Shown here in pieces: positions 47,164-56,561 of a stretch of 57,109 bases of DNA; the first letter of the stretch is position 1; each line of letters starts with the position of its first letter. The notes below the pieces were generated by a model. That model had not been told where the DNA came from. It made no database searches and saw only the letters and a program-made list of their open reading frames with translations. The translations under genes and the position numbers were made by a program. This stretch comes from Pandoraea sp. (lineage in GTDB: Bacteria; Pseudomonadota; Gammaproteobacteria; Burkholderiales; Burkholderiaceae). The stretch is taken from positions 1 to 57,109 of the forward strand of contig NZ_SCSK01000037.1 of the NCBI RefSeq assembly GCF_004297875.1. The letters are read 5' to 3'.

Positions 47164-48701
47164 AGGTCGCCCAGGCGCGAGCGAATCCCGGCAGCCTGCG
47201 CGTGCAGCGCTTCACGCTGCTCGTCGGGCATTTTCTGCAGTTGCCGGTACACCATGCCCAGGCGCGGGTTACGGCCCAGCGTAGCGGTGTGGCGCACGAA
47301 AAAATCCCAGTACAGCGCATTGAACGGGCACGCTTGCGCGCCCAGCTTCTGTTTGTGATCGTAGGCGCAGCCGTCGCAGTAATCGCTCATGCGATGGATA
47401 TATGCGCCGCTGCTGACATACGGCTTGGTGGCGATCAGGCCGCCGTCGGCCCATTGGCTCATGCCCAGGGTATTGGGCAGCTCCACCCATTCGAAGGCAT
47501 CGATATACACGCCCAGATACCAGCCGTGCAGCGCTTGCGGATCCAGGCCGGCGAGCAGCGCGAAATTGCCGATCACCATCAGGCGCTGGATATGATGGGC
47601 ATGGGCCGTTTGCAGCGACTGGCCGATCGCCTGTTGCAGGCAGCGCATGCGCGTCTTGCCGCTCCAGAACCAGTCGGGCAATGGGGTGTGATGGTCGAGC
47701 GCATTGCGCTGTTCATACCCGGGCATCTGCGACCAATAGATGCCGCGCACGTACTCGCGCCAGCCGATGATTTGGCGGATGAACCCCTCGGCCGCGGCCA
47801 GCGGCGCATCGCCGCTGCGGTAGGCTGCCTCGGCGCGCCTGGCCAGTTCGAGCGGATCGAGCATTTTCACGTTCAGTGCGAATGACAGCAACGAGTGGAA
47901 CAGGCGCTGGGCGCGGCTGCTCATCGCGTCCTCGAAATCGCCGAAGTGGCGCAGCGTGGTCTGCATGAAAGCCTCCATGCACATCAGCGCCTCGTCGCGA
48001 CTGACCGGCCAGCGCATGTGCCCGGCCTGCGGGTCGCCGAAACTGGCAACACCACAGCGCTGCAGCATCTCCCATAGCTCGCGGTGATCGTGCACCGGGC
48101 GCGCGTCGACCGGCTCGGCCGGCGAGCCCGGCCAAGGCTTGCGGTTGTCGTGATCGAAATTCCACTGCGCGCCTTCGGGCTTGCCCTGCGCGTCGAGCAA
48201 CAGCGCAAAGCGCCGCCGCATGTGCCGATAGAAATGTTCCATCAGCCACTGCTTGCGCCCGGCGAACAGCTCGGCCATCTCGGTGCGCGTGGTCAGAAAA
48301 TGCTCGCTGTCGACTTGCGCCGTCGTCAACGATTGCTGCGCCGCCCAGGCCCGCAGCTGTTCGTCGAGCCGCCATTCGTCGGGGGCTTGCCATTCGACAT
48401 GCCGGGCCTGGTAGTGCCGCGCCAGCGCGGTGAGGTTCTCCGTGATCGATTGGCGGTTGCTCGCGTCATCCAGCGCGATGTAGCGCACGCGGTGCCCGGC
48501 GGCGCGCAGCTGCCGGGCGAAGTCGCGCATCGCGGCAAAGATGGCCAGGATCTTTTGCGCATGATGCAGCACGTAGTCGGTTTCCTGCCGTACCTCCATG
48601 AGGACGTAAATCACCTGCGGATCGACGGTTCGGAACCACGAGTGCCGGGGGTTGAGCTGGTCGCCGAGAATCAGGCGAAGAGTGTTGCCGGTGCTGCTCA
48701 T
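47160..48701 (-). CDS. FeS-type bacterial cryptochrome/(6-4) photolyase (PhrB-like)
   Basis: A 513-residue flavoprotein of the prokaryotic FeS-BCP class (cryptochrome/photolyase-related protein): LRLILGDQLNPRHSWF at the start, PHHTPLPDWFWSGKTRMRCL-like segment (LDHHTPLPDWFWSGKTRMRC), and the FeS-ligand region YCDGCAYDHKQKLGAQACPF. Relatives repair (6-4) photoproducts with light, using FAD, a ribolumazine antenna and a 4Fe-4S cluster. The Met at 48701 with GGAG upstream overlaps the stop of the preceding gene; Met 48713 is possible. Confidence 0.9.
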   Translation of the reverse strand: MSSTGNTLRLILGDQLNPRHSWFRTVDPQVIYVLMEVRQETDYVLHHAQKILAIFAAMRDFARQLRAAGHRVRYIALDDASNRQSITENLTALARHYQARHVEWQAPDEWRLDEQLRAWAAQQSLTTAQVDSEHFLTTRTEMAELFAGRKQWLMEHFYRHMRRRFALLLDAQGKPEGAQWNFDHDNRKPWPGSPAEPVDARPVHDHRELWEMLQRCGVASFGDPQAGHMRWPVSRDEALMCMEAFMQTTLRHFGDFEDAMSSRAQRLFHSLLSFALNVKMLDPLELARRAEAAYRSGDAPLAAAEGFIRQIIGWREYVRGIYWSQMPGYEQRNALDHHTPLPDWFWSGKTRMRCLQQAIGQSLQTAHAHHIQRLMVIGNFALLAGLDPQALHGWYLGVYIDAFEWVELPNTLGMSQWADGGLIATKPYVSSGAYIHRMSDYCDGCAYDHKQKLGAQACPFNALYWDFFVRHTATLGRNPRLGMVYRQLQKMPDEQREALHAQAAGIRSRLGDL

Positions 48702-50005
48702 GGCGCGCTCCATCGTTGCCGGTAGGTGCCCTGCGGGTCGTGCTCCGCGGCCTGTTTGTCGAGATTGAAGCGGCGTCCGCCGCGTGGGTCGTTGCCCCGG
48801 CCCGCGATATACAGCCAGTTGCCCTGGTTGCTGTAGACGTCGTAATCGAGCAGCTGCGACTCGAACCAGGCGGCGCCGGCGCGCCAGTCGCCTCCCAGCT
48901 CATGCACCAGGTAGCTCGCGCTCACCTGGCGCAGCCGGTTGCTCATATAACCGGTCGCCGTCAACTCGCGCATCGCCGCATCGATCAGCGGCGCGCCGGT
49001 CGATGCCTGGCGCCAGCGCTCGAGGGCCCGCGCATCATGCGGATGGTTTTTCGGACGGCGTGGCGCCGCGCTCAGTCCGCGCTCGCGATACAGCTTCGCG
49101 CCATGCTGCAGATGCACGAAGCGAAAGTAATCGCGCCACAGCAACTCGAACCACAACCAGTAGCTGCCGTCGCTGGCCCCATGCGCGGCCTCGAACCGGC
49201 GCAGCTCGGCGACGATGCGCCGCACCGAGAGTGCGCCGGTGGCGAGCCAGGGCGACCATTTGCTGGAGAAATCCACGCCGCACAGCGCGTTGCGGGTTTG
49301 CTTGTAGGTGACGGGCAGCCCGCGCGCCAGGTAGCGCGCCAGATGCGCGAGCCCGGCGGTCTCGCCGCCGTGCCACCCGGGATGGCCGTAGGGAAACGAT
49401 GCGCGCGCATCGGCCGGGCGAGCGGCGCCGGCCGGCGCCGCCACGCGCAGCGATGCAGGCGGCGCAAAGCCGGGCGGCCAGGGCGGCAGCGCCGTGGGCG
49501 GCGGCAACGGCGCGGGCGGCGCGAGTTCCAGCCGTTCCACCGCTTGCCGAAACGGCGTGAAGCTTGCGGGCAGCGCCTGCACCGGCCAGGGCAGGCTGGC
49601 AGGGTCGAGCAGGGTGCTTTGCCAGACGGTGCGCACCGTCAGCCCGGCGGCGCGCAGCGCAGCGACTTCCGCCTGTTCCTGCGGCGCGGCGATTTCTTCG
49701 CACACTACGGCGCTGGCTCCCACCGCGCGCGCCAATTGCGGCAGCGCGGTCGCGGGCGGCCCGGCGCATATCAGCAACGGACAATTCAGCCGTGCCAGTT
49801 GGCGCTCGAGGTCATGCAACGCATCGGCCAGCCAGGCTCGGCGATGCGGCCCCATGCGCGCGAAGCCCCACGGTGTGATTTCGTCCGGATCCGGCAGGCA
49901 AACCACGGGCAGCAGGTAGCGCGGCTCGCCGGCACACGCCGTGTGCAAGGCTGGCTGGTCATGCAGCCTGAAGTCATTGCGAAACCAGAACAGGACCGTG
50001 CTCAT
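48698..50005 (-). CDS. DASH-family cryptochrome
   Basis: A 435-residue photolyase-like flavoprotein of the DASH class: [17 protein letters not shown] start, a long Pro/Ala-rich link, then the FAD domain ([78 protein letters not shown], and [16 protein letters not shown]). DASH proteins repair cyclobutane dimers in single-stranded DNA. The gene overlaps its neighbours on both sides by 4 bases. Confidence 0.92.
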   Translation of the reverse strand: MSTVLFWFRNDFRLHDQPALHTACAGEPRYLLPVVCLPDPDEITPWGFARMGPHRRAWLADALHDLERQLARLNCPLLICAGPPATALPQLARAVGASAVVCEEIAAPQEQAEVAALRAAGLTVRTVWQSTLLDPASLPWPVQALPASFTPFRQAVERLELAPPAPLPPPTALPPWPPGFAPPASLRVAAPAGAARPADARASFPYGHPGWHGGETAGLAHLARYLARGLPVTYKQTRNALCGVDFSSKWSPWLATGALSVRRIVAELRRFEAAHGASDGSYWLWFELLWRDYFRFVHLQHGAKLYRERGLSAAPRRPKNHPHDARALERWRQASTGAPLIDAAMRELTATGYMSNRLRQVSASYLVHELGGDWRAGAAWFESQLLDYDVYSNQGNWLYIAGRGNDPRGGRRFNLDKQAAEHDPQGTYRQRWSAP

Positions 50006-50163
50006 GCGTCGCTCCTGCCGCCGCCGGCGCGTTTGTGCTCATGGCGGCAGCGCTCGGAGCAGTACTTCACTTCGGTCCAGACGTTGCGCCACTTCTTGCG
50101 CCAGGCGAAGGGCAAGCCGCAGTGCTGGCAAAGCTTCTCGGGCAAGTGCGGTTTTTTATGCAT
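50002..50163 (-). CDS. DUF2256 zinc-finger-like small protein
   Basis: A 53-residue protein ([20 protein letters not shown]; then [20 protein letters not shown]) with two CxxC pairs (CQHC, CSERC) that likely bind zinc. DUF2256 genes typically sit next to photolyase and cryptochrome genes. The start follows the upstream stop by 3 bases, and its end overlaps the DASH start by 4 bases. A role in assembling or guiding the flavoproteins to DNA is a guess. Confidence 0.9.
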   Translation of the reverse strand: MHKKPHLPEKLCQHCGLPFAWRKKWRNVWTEVKYCSERCRHEHKRAGGGRSDA

Positions 50164-50165
50164 GG

Positions 50166-51731
50166 TTAGAAGTCCAGACTTTGCTGCCTGGCTTCGACCC
50201 CGGTCGCTGCCGAACTCGAGCGCCGTGGCCGCCGGCCAGTGTCGCGCTGCAGGCGCGAGCCGTGCTTTTCGACGATGCCCGCCTTGGCCGCGCGCACCTC
50301 CGGCCGAGCCCGCAGCGCGTGCACGCGTGCCTTGGCGATGCGCGTCGCGTTCTCCAGGTCGACCGGCGGCACGGGAATCTCCTCGCCCACGCGCACCCCG
50401 CAGCGCGCCTGCAGGTCGGCCGGCATCAGCCACGGCTGCCACAGCCAGGCATCCGGCACCCGACGCATGGACGGCAGCCAGCGGCGCACGAAATGGCCTT
50501 GCGGATCGTGGTCCCGCGCCTGCTTGATGGGGTTGTAGACGCGCGTTGTGTTGATGCCGGTGGTGCCGGCCTGCATCTGCAATTGGCTCCAGTGAATGCC
50601 GGGCTCATAGTCGAGGAACTGGCGCGCCAGCCACAGGCCCACTGGCCGCCAATGCAGCCAGAGCGGATAGGCCGCCACCGACACCAGCATCGCCCGCATG
50701 CGGAAGTTGAGCCAGCCGGTCTCGCGCAGCATCGCTACGCAGGCGTCGACCATCGGCCAGCCGGTGCGTCCGGCCACCAGGGCTTCGAAGTGCGCGTCGT
50801 CCCATTCGTCCTCGCGCAAGCCGTCGTATCCCCGGTGCAGGTTCCGGTATTCCATTGCCGGCTCGGATTCGAGTTTCTGGATGAAGTGGCAATGCCAGTG
50901 CAGCCGGCTCACGAACGCGGCCAACCCCTGCCGCTGCCAGCTCGCGCCGGGCGCCTCGCATGCCTCGAGCTGCCGCATGCGCTGTTCGGTGGTTTGCACC
51001 ACCTCGCGCATGCTCAGGCAACCCAGGGCCAGATAGGGCGAGAGTCTGGAGCAGGCGGTGGCTGCCCCCAGCGGCGAGGAGATGCCGCCGCGGTAGCGCT
51101 GGCTGCGCTCTTGCAGAAACGCCTGCAATACCTGCAACGCGAGAGTGCGCCCGCCGCGCTGGCGCCGCGGCGGGTCGTGCTCGGCCAGCCCCAGCGCCTG
51201 CGGGTCGGGCCAGGGCTGCGGTGACCACGGCAGCGCGCGACCCTGCAGGCTGCCCGGGGCAGGCGCAGGCAGACAGGGCGCATGCATATGCGCCTGCCAC
51301 CGCGCGTGCCAGACGTCGCGCGTGGGCAGGCGTCGCACCACGCCGTGTTGCGCCCATTCCTGCCACGTCACCCTATGCTGGACACACCAGCCGGCCACCG
51401 CCCGATCGCGTGCAAACGTATGGCCGTTGCCGGTCTCCTCGTGCGACAGCAGGCGCTCGAACGGGCTGGCCGCATGCAGGCGTGCCAGCACCTCGGTGAG
51501 CTCGCCCACGGCGATCTGCAGTTCGGCGCCGCACTGCCGCAATTGCCGGTACAGGTCGCGCAGACTCTCCCGCAGAAAAAGGTAGTGCTGCAACGCGCAG
51601 TCGGGCTGCGACCAGAGCGACGGCTCGACGACGTACAGGCAGAGCAGCGGGCCGCGCTGCGCGGCGTCGATCAGCGGCGCGTGGTCGTGTACCCGCAGGT
51701 CGCGCTTGAACCAGACGACCGAATAGCTCAT
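50166..51731 (-). CDS. Cryptochrome/photolyase family protein
   Basis: A 521-residue member of the cryptochrome/photolyase family, distinct from the two that follow. N-terminal Rossmann domain ([20 protein letters not shown]) and FAD-binding helical domain ([60 protein letters not shown], and [20 protein letters not shown]). The Trp/Asn/Arg pattern of the FAD pocket ([10 protein letters not shown]) is intact. Whether it repairs DNA or signals cannot be told. It follows the MerR-type regulator by 48 bases. Confidence 0.9.
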   Translation of the reverse strand: MSYSVVWFKRDLRVHDHAPLIDAAQRGPLLCLYVVEPSLWSQPDCALQHYLFLRESLRDLYRQLRQCGAELQIAVGELTEVLARLHAASPFERLLSHEETGNGHTFARDRAVAGWCVQHRVTWQEWAQHGVVRRLPTRDVWHARWQAHMHAPCLPAPAPGSLQGRALPWSPQPWPDPQALGLAEHDPPRRQRGGRTLALQVLQAFLQERSQRYRGGISSPLGAATACSRLSPYLALGCLSMREVVQTTEQRMRQLEACEAPGASWQRQGLAAFVSRLHWHCHFIQKLESEPAMEYRNLHRGYDGLREDEWDDAHFEALVAGRTGWPMVDACVAMLRETGWLNFRMRAMLVSVAAYPLWLHWRPVGLWLARQFLDYEPGIHWSQLQMQAGTTGINTTRVYNPIKQARDHDPQGHFVRRWLPSMRRVPDAWLWQPWLMPADLQARCGVRVGEEIPVPPVDLENATRIAKARVHALRARPEVRAAKAGIVEKHGSRLQRDTGRRPRRSSSAATGVEARQQSLDF

Positions 51732-51779
51732 GAGGCGGGTCTCAGTGTGCGGATGGGCATGGGGTGCGCCGATGCCCGC

Positions 51780-52790
51780 TCAGCGCAGTTGCAAACCTTC
51801 ATGGCGGGCCAAGCTCTCCATGGCCGACTCGAACAGCACCCGGGCCGCGCCGGCAACCTGCTGCAGATACGCATGCAGTTCGGCATCCGCGTCGTTGCGG
51901 TTGACGCAGCTCGCGCTGTAGGCCTCGAAGCTCGAGACCTGCATCAACAGTTCGGCGACATGGCGCGGACATTCGCAGGCCAGCGTCGGCGGCAGGCCGG
52001 CGATGGCGGTCAGGGTGGCGTCGTCGTAGCGGCGTGGCGGCATCGCGACGTGCGGCTCGATGGGCGCACGCGCTTGCGCGGCACTGGCTGCCGACGGCGT
52101 TTGCATCGACGCCAGCCACGCGCCGAGCGCCTCGTCGCCGGCCGCCTCGCGCACCGCGACGACGCCCGCCTGCGCAAAGGCCTGCGTCGCTGCTCTGCCG
52201 GCAAAGCGATAGATCACCGCGACCCGAGGCATGCCCCAGGCGCGTCGGGCGGCCTGCAATTCGGCCGGCACGTCATCGTGCAATGCCGGCGCATGCCAGA
52301 TCAGCAGGTCGGCGCTGCCCTGCGCGGCCTGTGCCGCTTGAGCCAGCGAGTCGAACGCGGCGACGACCCGCGCGGGCTTCGCCAGGCCTTGCGACACGGC
52401 TGGACGCTGCAGGCGTGCGGCCAGCGCCGGACCCACCACCACCATCCGCATCGCCGCCGCCGGGCGCGCGGTGCCCTGCAATGAACCTGGCTGGTTGATG
52501 AGCTCCTGCAACTGCTTCGTGCTCAAGCCGGCAATGGTGCCGATGCCATGCCCCTGATCGGTCAGTTGCCGCAGCAGGATCACGCGCTCGACGTCGGCTG
52601 GCGCATACAGACGGTGCCCCGACGGCGCGGTGGCAGGCTGCACCGCCCGATGGCGCTGCTCCCAGATGCGCAGCGTGGCCACCGGCATGCGCGCCAGGCG
52701 CGCCACGGTGCCGCTGCGAAATGTCGTTGCCGAGGATGCTCCCGGAGGTACATCCGTCCTTGCCGCCGGCTGTCGCTTGGGTCGATTCAT
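51780..52790 (-). CDS. MerR-type regulator of the photolyase operon (LitR-like, no B12 motif)
   Basis: A 336-residue protein. N-terminal MerR winged helix (GTVARLARMPVATLRIWEQR, SGHRLYAPADVERVILLRQL), then a linker and an alpha/beta-like region (MRMVVVGPALAARL through ADLLIWHAPALH) and a C-terminal helical part. The layout recalls LitR/CarH light regulators, in which a cobalamin domain is the light sensor, but the DxHxxG cobalamin motif and the WxxxEH helix are absent. So either light is sensed by a partner cryptochrome, or another ligand is used. It heads the operon and its promoter has several repeats. Confidence 0.85.
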   Translation of the reverse strand: MNRPKRQPAARTDVPPGASSATTFRSGTVARLARMPVATLRIWEQRHRAVQPATAPSGHRLYAPADVERVILLRQLTDQGHGIGTIAGLSTKQLQELINQPGSLQGTARPAAAMRMVVVGPALAARLQRPAVSQGLAKPARVVAAFDSLAQAAQAAQGSADLLIWHAPALHDDVPAELQAARRAWGMPRVAVIYRFAGRAATQAFAQAGVVAVREAAGDEALGAWLASMQTPSAASAAQARAPIEPHVAMPPRRYDDATLTAIAGLPPTLACECPRHVAELLMQVSSFEAYSASCVNRNDADAELHAYLQQVAGAARVLFESAMESLARHEGLQLR

Positions 52791-52797
52791 GGTAATG

Positions 52798-52861
52798 TTG
52801 AGTTGATTTTGAGTTATTTTACACAGATAAATACAACAAAGTCGCGCCTATTGAGTTGTAT
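52798..52861. promoter_or_regulatory. AT-rich divergent promoter with repeated TTGAGTT elements
   Basis: TTGAGTT occurs at 52798, 52809 and 52851, and ATACAAC (52831-52837) is inverted as GTTGTAT (52855-52861). The AT-rich stretch between the MerR-type gene (minus) and the DCC gene (plus) contrasts with the GC-rich surroundings and is the likely operator region. Confidence 0.6.
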
Positions 52862-52887
52862 GTGAATTCAATTTAACGGAATTTGCC

Positions 52888-53259
52888 ATGCCAGAAGAAA
52901 CCCCTTCGACACCCCCCACGCTTTACTACGACGGGGCCTGCCCGGTCTGTTCGCGGGAGATTGCGATGTATCGGCGGCAACCGGGCGCCGACGCGGTACG
53001 GTGGATCGATGTCACGCATTGCCCAGCCGAGGCGCTCGGCCCTGGCCTGACGCGCGAGGCTGCGCTGGCCCGGCTGCATCTGCGCCGCGCCGACGGCAGC
53101 CTGGTCAGCGGCGCGGCGGCGTTCACGACGCTTTGGCTGAACTTGCCGCGCTGGGCGTGGCTCGGCCGCCTGCTTGGCAACCGGCCGGTGTTGTGGATAC
53201 TCGAGCCCGGTTATCGCGTGTTTCTGAAGGTGCGGCGCAGCTGGCGTCGCGCCGCGTGA
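52888..53259 (+). CDS. DCC-family thiol-disulfide oxidoreductase-like protein (DUF393)
   Basis: A 123-residue protein with the DCC signature near its N-terminus (LYYDGACPVCSREIAMYRRQ), DGxCPxC holding the two active Cys, plus GAAAFTTLWLNLPRWAWLGR and a C-terminal basic helix. The family has a thioredoxin-like fold; its partners are unknown. DCC genes are common next to photolyase operons and are divergent from the MerR-type regulator here, suggesting co-control. Confidence 0.9.
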   Translation: MPEETPSTPPTLYYDGACPVCSREIAMYRRQPGADAVRWIDVTHCPAEALGPGLTREAALARLHLRRADGSLVSGAAAFTTLWLNLPRWAWLGRLLGNRPVLWILEPGYRVFLKVRRSWRRAA

Positions 53260-53279
53260 GTCTGGCGGCAGCCCGCTAG

Positions 53280-53906
53280 GTGACCCGCCGCGGCTCCGTG
53301 TATAGCGGCAACACGTCGTGCTCGATCATCGCGATGGCGCGGCTGGCCGCAGCGCATGGCGTGGCCGGTTTTCGCAAGATCGGCAAGCGCGCGCCCGATG
53401 GCCGTTACCCGTGGCTGGCCAGCGAGGGCATGTTGCGCCTGTGGCAAGTCGCCGACCAGGCGCATCTGGTGGTCGAGCTGATGCCGTATCCGCGCAGCCC
53501 GGACCCTCGATTCCTGCGCGACATCGGCCAGTTGGCCGAGCGCTTCCCGCACGCCCGGATCGTCCTCGACCATTGCGCGTGGCCCGCGCCGATCGGCGCA
53601 CCCAGCTATGGCTTCGACGCCTCGTATGCCGCCCTGGCCAGGCATCGCAATGTCTATCTGAAGGTGACCACCGAGAACTTCGCGCGGGTGCATTACGACA
53701 AGGCTTTGATGCGGGGGCAAGTCGAGCGCGCCGTGCATCTGTTCGGCGCCGGGCATGTGATGTGGGGCTCCGACATGGGCGACACGATGATTCCGTATGC
53801 CGACATGGTCAACCATGCGCTTGCAGCCACCGCCGGCCTCAGCCCGCAGGCGCGCAAAGACGTGCTGGACGAAACCGGTCGCCGTGTTTACGCTGCCGGG
53901 CGCTGA
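53280..53906 (+). pseudogene. 5'-truncated amidohydrolase (TIM-barrel metal hydrolase)
   Basis: The frame covers the second half of an amidohydrolase-2 family enzyme: VLDHCAWPAPIGAPSYGFDA, HRNVYLKVTTENFAR, VHLFGAGHVMWGSDMGDTMI (metal Asp in WGSD) and a final helix. The N-terminal part with the HxH metal pair is absent, and the frame begins directly after the DCC gene. No start with a good ribosome site is seen. The gene looks joined by a deletion; without the HxH pair it should be inactive. Confidence 0.7.
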
Positions 53907-53997
53907 GGGCGGCGCCCGCCATTTATGACTTGAGCCCATCGGCGGATTTGCCTACCATGCTGACCAGCACAGTCAACTTGTCATGCATGAGGGATCT

Positions 53998-54126
53998 ATG
54001 TTCAAGCGCTTTATTGCATTGCTGCTATTGGCCGGCGCGCTGTTGTCGCTGGCCGGCTGCAACACGGTGGCCGGTTTCGGTCAGGATATTTCGGATTCGG
54101 CGCGCACGGTGCAGCACGCGCTATAA
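53998..54126 (+). CDS. Entericidin-like lipoprotein
   Basis: A 42-residue lipoprotein: hydrophobic signal MFKRFIALLLLAGALLSLAG then Cys (lipobox LAGC) and the short mature peptide NTVAGFGQDISDSARTVQHAL. Size and the NTVAGFGQDI motif match entericidin A/B, small cell-envelope lipoproteins first described as a toxin/antidote pair. Only one copy is here, with GAGGGA just upstream. Confidence 0.88.
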   Translation: MFKRFIALLLLAGALLSLAGCNTVAGFGQDISDSARTVQHAL

Positions 54127-54168
54127 GTCTGTGAACGGGCCCGCTCGCAGGGCGCCGGAGGGACCGAT

Positions 54169-54516
54169 ATGGCGGCAACGCCGAACGACGACCTTCTGAG
54201 AATTTCCGAGGCCGACGCCGCGCATGCGCTGGCGAGCCTGCCGGTGCCGTTTGCCGTACTGTTCGAGCGGGGCGATGTGTCGGTGGAACTGTTCGCGCCA
54301 CGCGGGACCGACACGCAGTCGCCGCACGCGCGCGACGAGTTGTACATCGTCTCGTCGGGTTCGGGCACCTTTCGCCGCACCGACGAGGTATGCACCTTTA
54401 CCGCCGGCGACGTGCTGTTCGTGCCGGCGCACGTCGAACATCGCTTCGAGACCTTCAGCGCCGACTTTCGGGCCTGGGTCATTTTCTTTGGGCCCGAGGG
54501 CGGCAAGCCCACCTGA
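54169..54516 (+). CDS. Cupin-domain protein
   Basis: A 115-residue single cupin barrel: SPHARDELYIVSSGSGTFRR (motif 1, with His and Glu) and FTAGDVLFVPAHVEHRFETF (motif 2, with His). The ligands suggest a bound metal. It has no signal peptide and lies 42 bases after the entericidin gene. Substrate unknown; many such cupins bind or act on small carbonyl compounds. Confidence 0.88.
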   Translation: MAATPNDDLLRISEADAAHALASLPVPFAVLFERGDVSVELFAPRGTDTQSPHARDELYIVSSGSGTFRRTDEVCTFTAGDVLFVPAHVEHRFETFSADFRAWVIFFGPEGGKPT

Positions 54517-54553
54517 GCGTGGTGCCGGCGAGTGATCCCGTGACGCCGCGCGG

Positions 54554-55468
54554 TCAGCGCGCCGTCGGCCGAGTCGCCCCGGTCGTGATGCCATTGCCGT
54601 CCGTGCGAAAAATCGTCGTCAGAAACTCCCGCATCGCGCTCATGCGCCCACTGGCGCGCAGGTCGCGATGGATCATCATCCATAGCTCGCGCGACAGGAC
54701 GTGATGGCCCGGCTCGACGCGCCGCAGACGGGCGTCGCCATCGCCGACGAAGGTCGGCAGCACCACCACGCCGAGCCCCTGGCAGGCGGCCATGTACTGC
54801 ACGTTCATGCTGTTGCTGGCCAGCGCGGGCGGCTGGCCGGCAAAGGTGGCGCGCAGCCATTTCGTCATGGCGAGGTGCGACCACGAATCGTCGCCGGCCA
54901 GATAGGGCAGGGTGCGCCAATCCTGGTCGGCGCTCGAGACGTCGGCCGCGACATACGCGGCAAACGGCAGGCCGCCGAGCGGTTGCGCGATGTACTCGCC
55001 TTCTTCTTCCCGGGTCGGTGCGGCCATGCGCACGGCGATGTCGGCGTCGCGGCGCGACAGGTTGACGTAATTCACCCCGACGATGAGTTCCACGCAAAGC
55101 TTCGGGTATTGCGCCAAAAACGCCTTCAGACGCGGTGCGATCCAGTAGGAGGCCAATGTCTCCGGCACTGCCACCCGCACCGTGCCTGACAGCTGTTCGG
55201 CCTGTTTTCCCACCCCCTCGGCCTGCCGCGCGAAGCCCAGCATCGCCTGTTCGACCGGCAAGGCGCTCGCCAGCAGGCGCTCGCCCTCGTCCGTAAGCAG
55301 ATAGCCGGTTTGCCGTCGCAGGAACAGCGTCAGGCCCAGCGCCTGTTCCAGCGCATCGATGCGGCGCGAGACCGTTGCCGGGCTCACTGCCAGCTCGCCG
55401 GCGGCCGGCGACAGGCCGCCGCTGCGAGCCACCGCCAGGAAATATCGCAGATCGTTCCAGTCATTCAT
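54554..55468 (-). CDS. LysR-family regulator
   Basis: A 304-residue LysR protein: winged helix DLRYFLAVARSGGLSPAAGE with TVSRRIDALEQALGLTLFLR, and an effector-binding domain (LSGTVRVAVPETLASYWIAP, GLGVVVLPTFVGD). Divergent from the EamA transporter with an 88-base AT-rich gap containing inverted repeats, so it most likely controls that exporter and itself. The inducer is unknown. Confidence 0.92.
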   Translation of the reverse strand: MNDWNDLRYFLAVARSGGLSPAAGELAVSPATVSRRIDALEQALGLTLFLRRQTGYLLTDEGERLLASALPVEQAMLGFARQAEGVGKQAEQLSGTVRVAVPETLASYWIAPRLKAFLAQYPKLCVELIVGVNYVNLSRRDADIAVRMAAPTREEEGEYIAQPLGGLPFAAYVAADVSSADQDWRTLPYLAGDDSWSHLAMTKWLRATFAGQPPALASNSMNVQYMAACQGLGVVVLPTFVGDGDARLRRVEPGHHVLSRELWMMIHRDLRASGRMSAMREFLTTIFRTDGNGITTGATRPTAR

Positions 55469-55471
55469 TTT

Positions 55472-55518
55472 TGAAAAATGATATTCAATTTATTTGAGTA
55501 TATTTTCAAATTCGAAAA
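55472..55518. promoter_or_regulatory. LysR-type operator region with two inverted repeats
   Basis: TTGAA-N8-TTCAA (55472-55489) overlaps the LysR start region, and TTTTC-N6-GAAAA (55503-55518) lies nearer the EamA gene. Two dyads about 30 bases apart fit the recognition and activation sites of LysR regulators. Confidence 0.55.
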
Positions 55519-55556
55519 ACAAATAATACCCCTGTCTTCGCTAACAGGGAGTCATC

Positions 55557-56492
55557 ATGAAAAAGAGCCTGGTTTATCTGACACTCGTTTTGAGCACGCT
55601 TTTCTGGGGCGCCAACTTCAATCTCGGCAAATACGTCGTGCATGCAATGGACCCGCCGGCCGCGGCCGCCTGGCGGTTCATTACCGCGGGCGCGGTAATG
55701 GCGGCCTACACGTTTTACAAGGAGGGGATCGACTGGGCGGGCATGCGCCGCAATCTGGCACCGCTGGTCGTGATGGCGCTGCTCGGCATCTTCGGCTTCA
55801 ACGTGGCGTTTTTCTATGGGCTGCAAACGACCTCGTCGGTCGACGGCTCGCTGATCATGACGCTCAACCCCACCATCACCGTGGTGCTCACCGCGCTGGT
55901 GATCGGCGACCGGATCTCGTGGCGCCAGGTGCTGGGCCTCGCGCTCAGTTTCACCGGCGTGGTGACGGTGGTCACCGGCGGCGCGTGGAGCATGCTGGCG
56001 CATTTCACCCTTGGCCGCGGCAATGGACTGATTCTGCTCGGTAACCTGTGCTGGGCCGTCTACAGCATCGTCGGCAAGCGCTTCATCCGGCAACTGTCGG
56101 CGCTGCAGACCACCGCGGCGACCATGCTGATCGGCGGTGCGGCAATCACCGGCCTGGCCATGGCCACACACGGCGGCACGCTGCCGGTGCCGGCCGCGCC
56201 GAACATCGCGGCGCTCGCGGTGATGGCCCTGTTCGGCTCGGTGATGGCCTATCTGTGGTGGAACAACGGCATCCGCACCATCGGCCCGGCGCGTACCGCG
56301 GTGTTCTTCGACCTCGTGCCGATCTTCACGATGGTCATCGCCATCAGCCTCGGCGAGCATGTGACCCTGGCGCAAGGGCTCGGCGCGGTATTCGTGATCG
56401 GCGGCGTGCTGTTTTCGTCCGGCGCGCTGGACCGGCCGGCCGCCCCCGCCCAGACGCGTCTGGCGCCGTCGGGCGGGCAGCGGACGTGCTAG
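55557..56492 (+). CDS. EamA/DMT-family transporter
   Basis: A 311-residue membrane protein with ten predicted helices in two EamA repeats (LVLSTLFWGANFNLGKYVVH, LLGIFGFNVAFFYGLQTTSS in the first; NLCWAVYSIVGKRFIRQLSA, GSVMAYLWWNNGIRTIGPAR in the second). The family exports amino acids, purines and other metabolites. GGGAG lies just upstream of ATG 55557. The divergent LysR gene is its likely regulator. Confidence 0.92.
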   Translation: MKKSLVYLTLVLSTLFWGANFNLGKYVVHAMDPPAAAAWRFITAGAVMAAYTFYKEGIDWAGMRRNLAPLVVMALLGIFGFNVAFFYGLQTTSSVDGSLIMTLNPTITVVLTALVIGDRISWRQVLGLALSFTGVVTVVTGGAWSMLAHFTLGRGNGLILLGNLCWAVYSIVGKRFIRQLSALQTTAATMLIGGAAITGLAMATHGGTLPVPAAPNIAALAVMALFGSVMAYLWWNNGIRTIGPARTAVFFDLVPIFTMVIAISLGEHVTLAQGLGAVFVIGGVLFSSGALDRPAAPAQTRLAPSGGQRTC

Positions 56493-56561
56493 AGCATTTG
56501 TGCACCCAAGGTGCCGCGGATGCGCGGGCGGAATATGACGGCGGCACGCGCAACGGCCGCC

